A stretch of 8,858 nt of DNA from Cyanobacteriota bacterium (GTDB lineage Bacteria; Cyanobacteriota; Cyanobacteriia; PCC-6307; Cyanobiaceae), in contig JAPLIF010000342.1 of NCBI GenBank assembly GCA_026389255.1, positions 1 through 8,858 of the forward strand, in the 5' to 3' direction. Below are positions 6,936 through 8,858 of this stretch, piece after piece (the first letter of the stretch is position 1; every line of letters starts with the position of its first letter). A program made the position numbers and the translations under genes. The notes below the pieces were generated by a model. The model was given only the letters and a program-made list of their open reading frames with translations, had not been told where the DNA came from and made no database searches.

Positions 6936-6972
6936 TTAGAAGCGATTGGTGCAACAACACTTTGGTGAATCC

Positions 6973-7527
6973 ATGCGGCGGCGGGTGCTTGCGGTTGACG
7001 GGCACAGCATGTTTTATGCCCAGCAAAAACTCGGTTGGTTTTTCGATCCACGCCGTTTGCTGGAATTAGCTCGGCAAGAGGGAGAAGTGGAGCTGGGGAG
7101 CGCCTTTTGGTATGCCGGCCTGAAGGAACCCAATGACCTACGTCCCTTCCGCGAGGCCCTCACCAGCCTGGGATACACCGTGCGCACCCGCCCCTTGCGG
7201 GACCTGGGGGGGGAAGGGGAGAACCGTCAATATGCGCGGGCCAATCTGGATGTGGAGGTAGCGATCGACTTGCTGACCGTCGCCCATCGTTGCGAAGAGG
7301 TCTGGCTCCTTAGTGGCAGCAAGGACCTCGATAGGCTGGTGGAGGTTCTCAGGGCCAAGGGTCTCACCATCATTGTCTTCAGCACCGAAGGCATGGTGGC
7401 CAGGGAACTGCGTAACGCGGCCGATCGCTTTGTGGACCTCGCCTCCCTTCTGGCCCAATTAGCCAAAGTCGAGACCCCAACCCCGGGGCTCCTGCGCCGT
7501 CCGACGATTCCCCCGACTCAGGCCTGA
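6973..7527 (+). CDS. NYN-domain protein (LabA/DUF88-like), putative ribonuclease
   Basis: A small 184-residue protein that looks like a NYN (PIN-like) domain with a short Pro-rich tail (about 168-184). NYN proteins use clustered acidic residues to bind metal and cut RNA; cyanobacterial LabA, which modulates circadian output, belongs to the same superfamily. Visible features: first strand VLAVDGHSMFYAQ at 5-17 with Asp9; central NLDVEVAIDLL at 91-101 with Asp93 and Asp99; and LLSGSKDLDRLVEVLRAKG at 112-130 with Asp118 and Asp120, where many relatives have SGDSDF. A strand, TIIVFSTE, follows at about 132. The ATG at 6973 was preferred to a TTG at 6946 because the first strand begins right after it. 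It is divergent from GH57 and converges on the next gene, overlapping its tail by 10 nt. Orthology to LabA itself is not claimed. Confidence 0.75.
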   Translation: MRRRVLAVDGHSMFYAQQKLGWFFDPRRLLELARQEGEVELGSAFWYAGLKEPNDLRPFREALTSLGYTVRTRPLRDLGGEGENRQYARANLDVEVAIDLLTVAHRCEEVWLLSGSKDLDRLVEVLRAKGLTIIVFSTEGMVARELRNAADRFVDLASLLAQLAKVETPTPGLLRRPTIPPTQA

Positions 7528-8024
7528 GGAGCAGTCCAGATGTAGCTGGGGGGATCATGGAGCCTGAAGCTGGCCCAGACCCCGAGACCCCGCCTTGGAT
7601 CCCAGGGTTGTTGGTGCATGGCAAAGCCATGGAAATTGGTGGTGTTGAGAACCACAAAATCCTTCAGTCGCCGCTCAATCTGGAGGATTTCCGACTCGTC
7701 TTCATCATCGAGAAAGGGAAGGGGCTCGTCCTGGCCAAAAATTTCCTGGGGACAGGCCGCCATCCAAACGGCAGCAAAACGAACCAGAGTGATTCGCACC
7801 GACCCTGACGGCTGGGGCTCAATGCATTCTTCACAAAGATGCAATGAGAGCAGATGATCCTGGGCAATGGGTGAACATCTGAAGAACTTCTGACGAAATT
7901 CGTTATTACGCGCAACAGGGTCAGAGGCGTCGGCAACGAACGGCGCCAATTTGGACATCACAATGGCCATCGAACGGAGGCCCATGTCTGGAGCAGACGG
8001 AGACTTGGGTTGGGCTGAAACCAT
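7518..8024 (-). CDS. Conserved-looking hypothetical protein with CEEC motif
   Basis: An uninterrupted 168-residue frame that I do not recognise. It appears soluble, with no signal peptide or membrane helix. It has a CEEC pair at 64-67 plus Cys50 and Cys91, a strongly acidic patch around 99-113 (DE...DDEDESE), and a C-terminal part rich in aromatic residues and glycine (FHGFAMHQQPWDP at 131-143, then GLGVWASFRL at 145-154 and DPPSYIW). It reads like a folded protein rather than a shadow frame, and no competing long frame lies on the other strand. The start is uncertain: ATG at 8024, or in-frame ATGs giving residues 14, 19 or 23, since residues 1-18 look poorly ordered. GC is lower (about 53% over 7681-7740) than in the neighbours. 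It converges on the NYN gene, with a 10-nt overlap of the ends. No function is assigned. Confidence 0.65.
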   Translation of the reverse strand: MVSAQPKSPSAPDMGLRSMAIVMSKLAPFVADASDPVARNNEFRQKFFRCSPIAQDHLLSLHLCEECIEPQPSGSVRITLVRFAAVWMAACPQEIFGQDEPLPFLDDEDESEILQIERRLKDFVVLNTTNFHGFAMHQQPWDPRRGLGVWASFRLHDPPSYIWTAPQA

Positions 8025-8260
8025 CCAGACCTAGGGGGGGCGCTCAGAGTCTCAACAATGAGACGGCCCTGACAGATTGGCTGAAGCAGAGCCGAAGATG
8101 CCCATAAGTTCAAGAAACCTTTTGAAACCCATCCCAACCAACCGCCATAGCGTCGCCTGCCGCCAGCGGCCTACCCAGGGTGTCAGGGGAGATTTCGCCG
8201 CCAGCCCCGTACAATGGGCTCAACTCATAGTCAGTCCGCTTAGCGGTCCCCCCTGTTGCC
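8025..8260. other. Intergenic leader between the hypothetical gene and leuA
   Basis: 236 bases, the longest non-coding stretch. It must hold the divergent starts of the hypothetical gene (-) and leuA (+). Visible items are a 6-bp hairpin GTCTCA-acaa-TGAGAC (8049-8064), an inverted repeat TTCAA (8109-8113)/TTGAA (8122-8126), and a TACAAT box. No leucine-rich leader peptide, riboswitch or small-RNA signature was seen. Confidence 0.5.
8210..8215 (+). promoter_or_regulatory. Possible -10 element for leuA
   Basis: TACAAT is close to TATAAT and would start transcription near 8222, leaving a leader of roughly 40 nt. It lies inside a small inverted repeat AGCCC (8203-8207)/GGGCT (8216-8220). There is no good -35 at 16-18 nt, which is common in cyanobacterial promoters. 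Confidence 0.42.
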
Positions 8261-8858
8261 ATGGCGCGTGATCCCGGCCGGGTCCTTATTTTCGACACCA
8301 CCTTGAGGGACGGCGAGCAATCACCGGGGGCCAGCCTTAACCTTGAAGAAAAGCTGGCCATCGCCCAGCAGCTTGCCCGCCTCGGTGTCGACATCATTGA
8401 GGCCGGGTTCCCCTTTGCCAGCGGCGGCGATTTCAACGCCGTGCAACGGATCGCCGCCACGGTCGGCACAGAGGACGGTCCCGTGATCTGCGGGCTGGCC
8501 CGGGCCGCCAAGGGAGACATCAAAGCCTGCGCCGAGGCCGTGGCCCCTGCCGTTCGGCGCCGCATCCATACCTTTATTGCCACCAGCGATATCCACCTCC
8601 AGCACAAGTTGCGCAAGAGCCGGGCGGAGGTACTGGACATCACCGCTGAAATGGTGGCCTACGCCCGCTCCCTGGTCGACGATGTCGAATTCTCCTGTGA
8701 GGACGCCGGTCGTAGTGATCCCGAATACATGCACCAGGTGATCGAGGCCGCCATCGCCGCGGGAGCCACCACCATCAACATCCCCGATACGGTCGGTTAT
8801 GCCACACCTTCGGAATTCGGCGACTTGATTGCCGGCATCAACCGCTCGGTGCCCAACA
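8261..8858 (+). CDS. leuA: 2-isopropylmalate synthase LeuA (N-terminal part)
   Basis: First 199 codons of LeuA, which condenses acetyl-CoA with 2-oxoisovalerate (3-methyl-2-oxobutanoate) as the committed step of leucine biosynthesis in the cytoplasm. The catalytic barrel begins at once with [18 protein letters not shown] at 9-26, containing the Arg16-Asp17 pair used for substrate and metal binding. The rest of the barrel pattern follows: EAGFPFAS near 49-56, [10 protein letters not shown] near 104-113, HKLRKSR just after, [15 protein letters not shown] near 141-155, and [14 protein letters not shown] near 171-184. The ATG at 8261 fits the usual picocyanobacterial start (M-[AK][18 protein letters not shown], from memory), although no Shine-Dalgarno is visible. 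The gene is cut by the window end, so the rest of the barrel and the C-terminal leucine-feedback domain are not seen. Homocitrate or citramalate synthases share these motifs, but the N-terminal wording fits LeuA best. Confidence 0.95.
   Translation, partial: MARDPGRVLIFDTTLRDGEQSPGASLNLEEKLAIAQQLARLGVDIIEAGFPFASGGDFNAVQRIAATVGTEDGPVICGLARAAKGDIKACAEAVAPAVRRRIHTFIATSDIHLQHKLRKSRAEVLDITAEMVAYARSLVDDVEFSCEDAGRSDPEYMHQVIEAAIAAGATTINIPDTVGYATPSEFGDLIAGINRSVPN

Noticed and set aside
8098..8260. Leucine leader peptide/attenuator for leuA
   Set aside because: The only short frame (MPISSRNLLKP) has just two adjacent Leu codons and no terminator-antiterminator pair was seen.
6874..8260. NtcA site GTA-N8-TAC in the intergenic gaps
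   Set aside because: The GTA in the leuA leader (8209) is not followed by TAC at the right distance, and none was found in the divergent gap.
8334..8347. Pho-box-like CTTAACCTTGAAG
   Set aside because: It lies inside conserved LeuA codons (SLNLEE), not in a promoter, and there is only one half-site.
8110..8643. Minus-strand frame of 177 codons over the leuA start
   Set aside because: It is antisense to conserved LeuA catalytic motifs and has Ser/Arg/Ala-rich composition without motifs.
1..8858. CRISPR array, insertion sequence, tRNA or defence system
   Set aside because: No regularly spaced repeats, transposase motifs, terminal repeats, tRNA cloverleaf or known defence-gene set were seen. 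The window reads as core metabolism and transport genes.

Overview
The window looks like a chromosome segment of a GC-rich picocyanobacterium (Synechococcus/Cyanobium type). This rests on a LeuA N-terminus that resembles picocyanobacterial LeuA as I remember it, an Aap/Bzt (Nat-type) amino-acid ABC cassette, a GH57 branching-enzyme-like protein, and one copy of the cyanobacterial octamer GCGATCGC (57-64). The taxonomic call is inference; no marker RNA is present.

Layout. Bases 1-3475 (+) hold a tightly packed polar amino-acid importer operon: the C-terminal end of the binding protein (aapJ/natF-like), permeases aapQ and aapM, and ATPase aapP. Gaps are 6 nt, then 1 nt, then a 4-nt ATGA overlap. 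Bases 3511-6873 (-) hold a convergent run, read from right to left: a GH57/DUF1957 glucan-branching-type enzyme, a PPK2 polyphosphate kinase starting 13 nt after it, and a six-helix GAP-family membrane protein. At 6874-6972 a short divergent region separates GH57 from a small NYN-domain putative ribonuclease (+). The NYN gene runs tail-to-tail into an unrecognised 168-residue protein (-), their ends overlapping by 10 nt. Bases 8025-8260 are a leader with a promoter-like TACAAT, followed by the first 199 codons of leuA (+), cut by the window end.

How the genes work together. The importer brings polar amino acids across the inner membrane. GH57 and PPK2 form a probable storage-polymer transcription unit: glucan branching for glycogen, and nucleotide phosphorylation from polyphosphate. 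LeuA commits carbon to leucine synthesis. The NYN protein and the 168-residue protein have no assigned pathway here.

No mobile element, CRISPR array, tRNA or rRNA was seen. No gene-free stretch exceeds 300 bases. The most useful points for follow-up are the GH57-PPK2 coupling, the unrecognised protein at 7518-8024, the NYN protein, and a local drop in GC around 3481-3660 and 4621-4740. I found no clear evidence of an entirely new multi-gene system.
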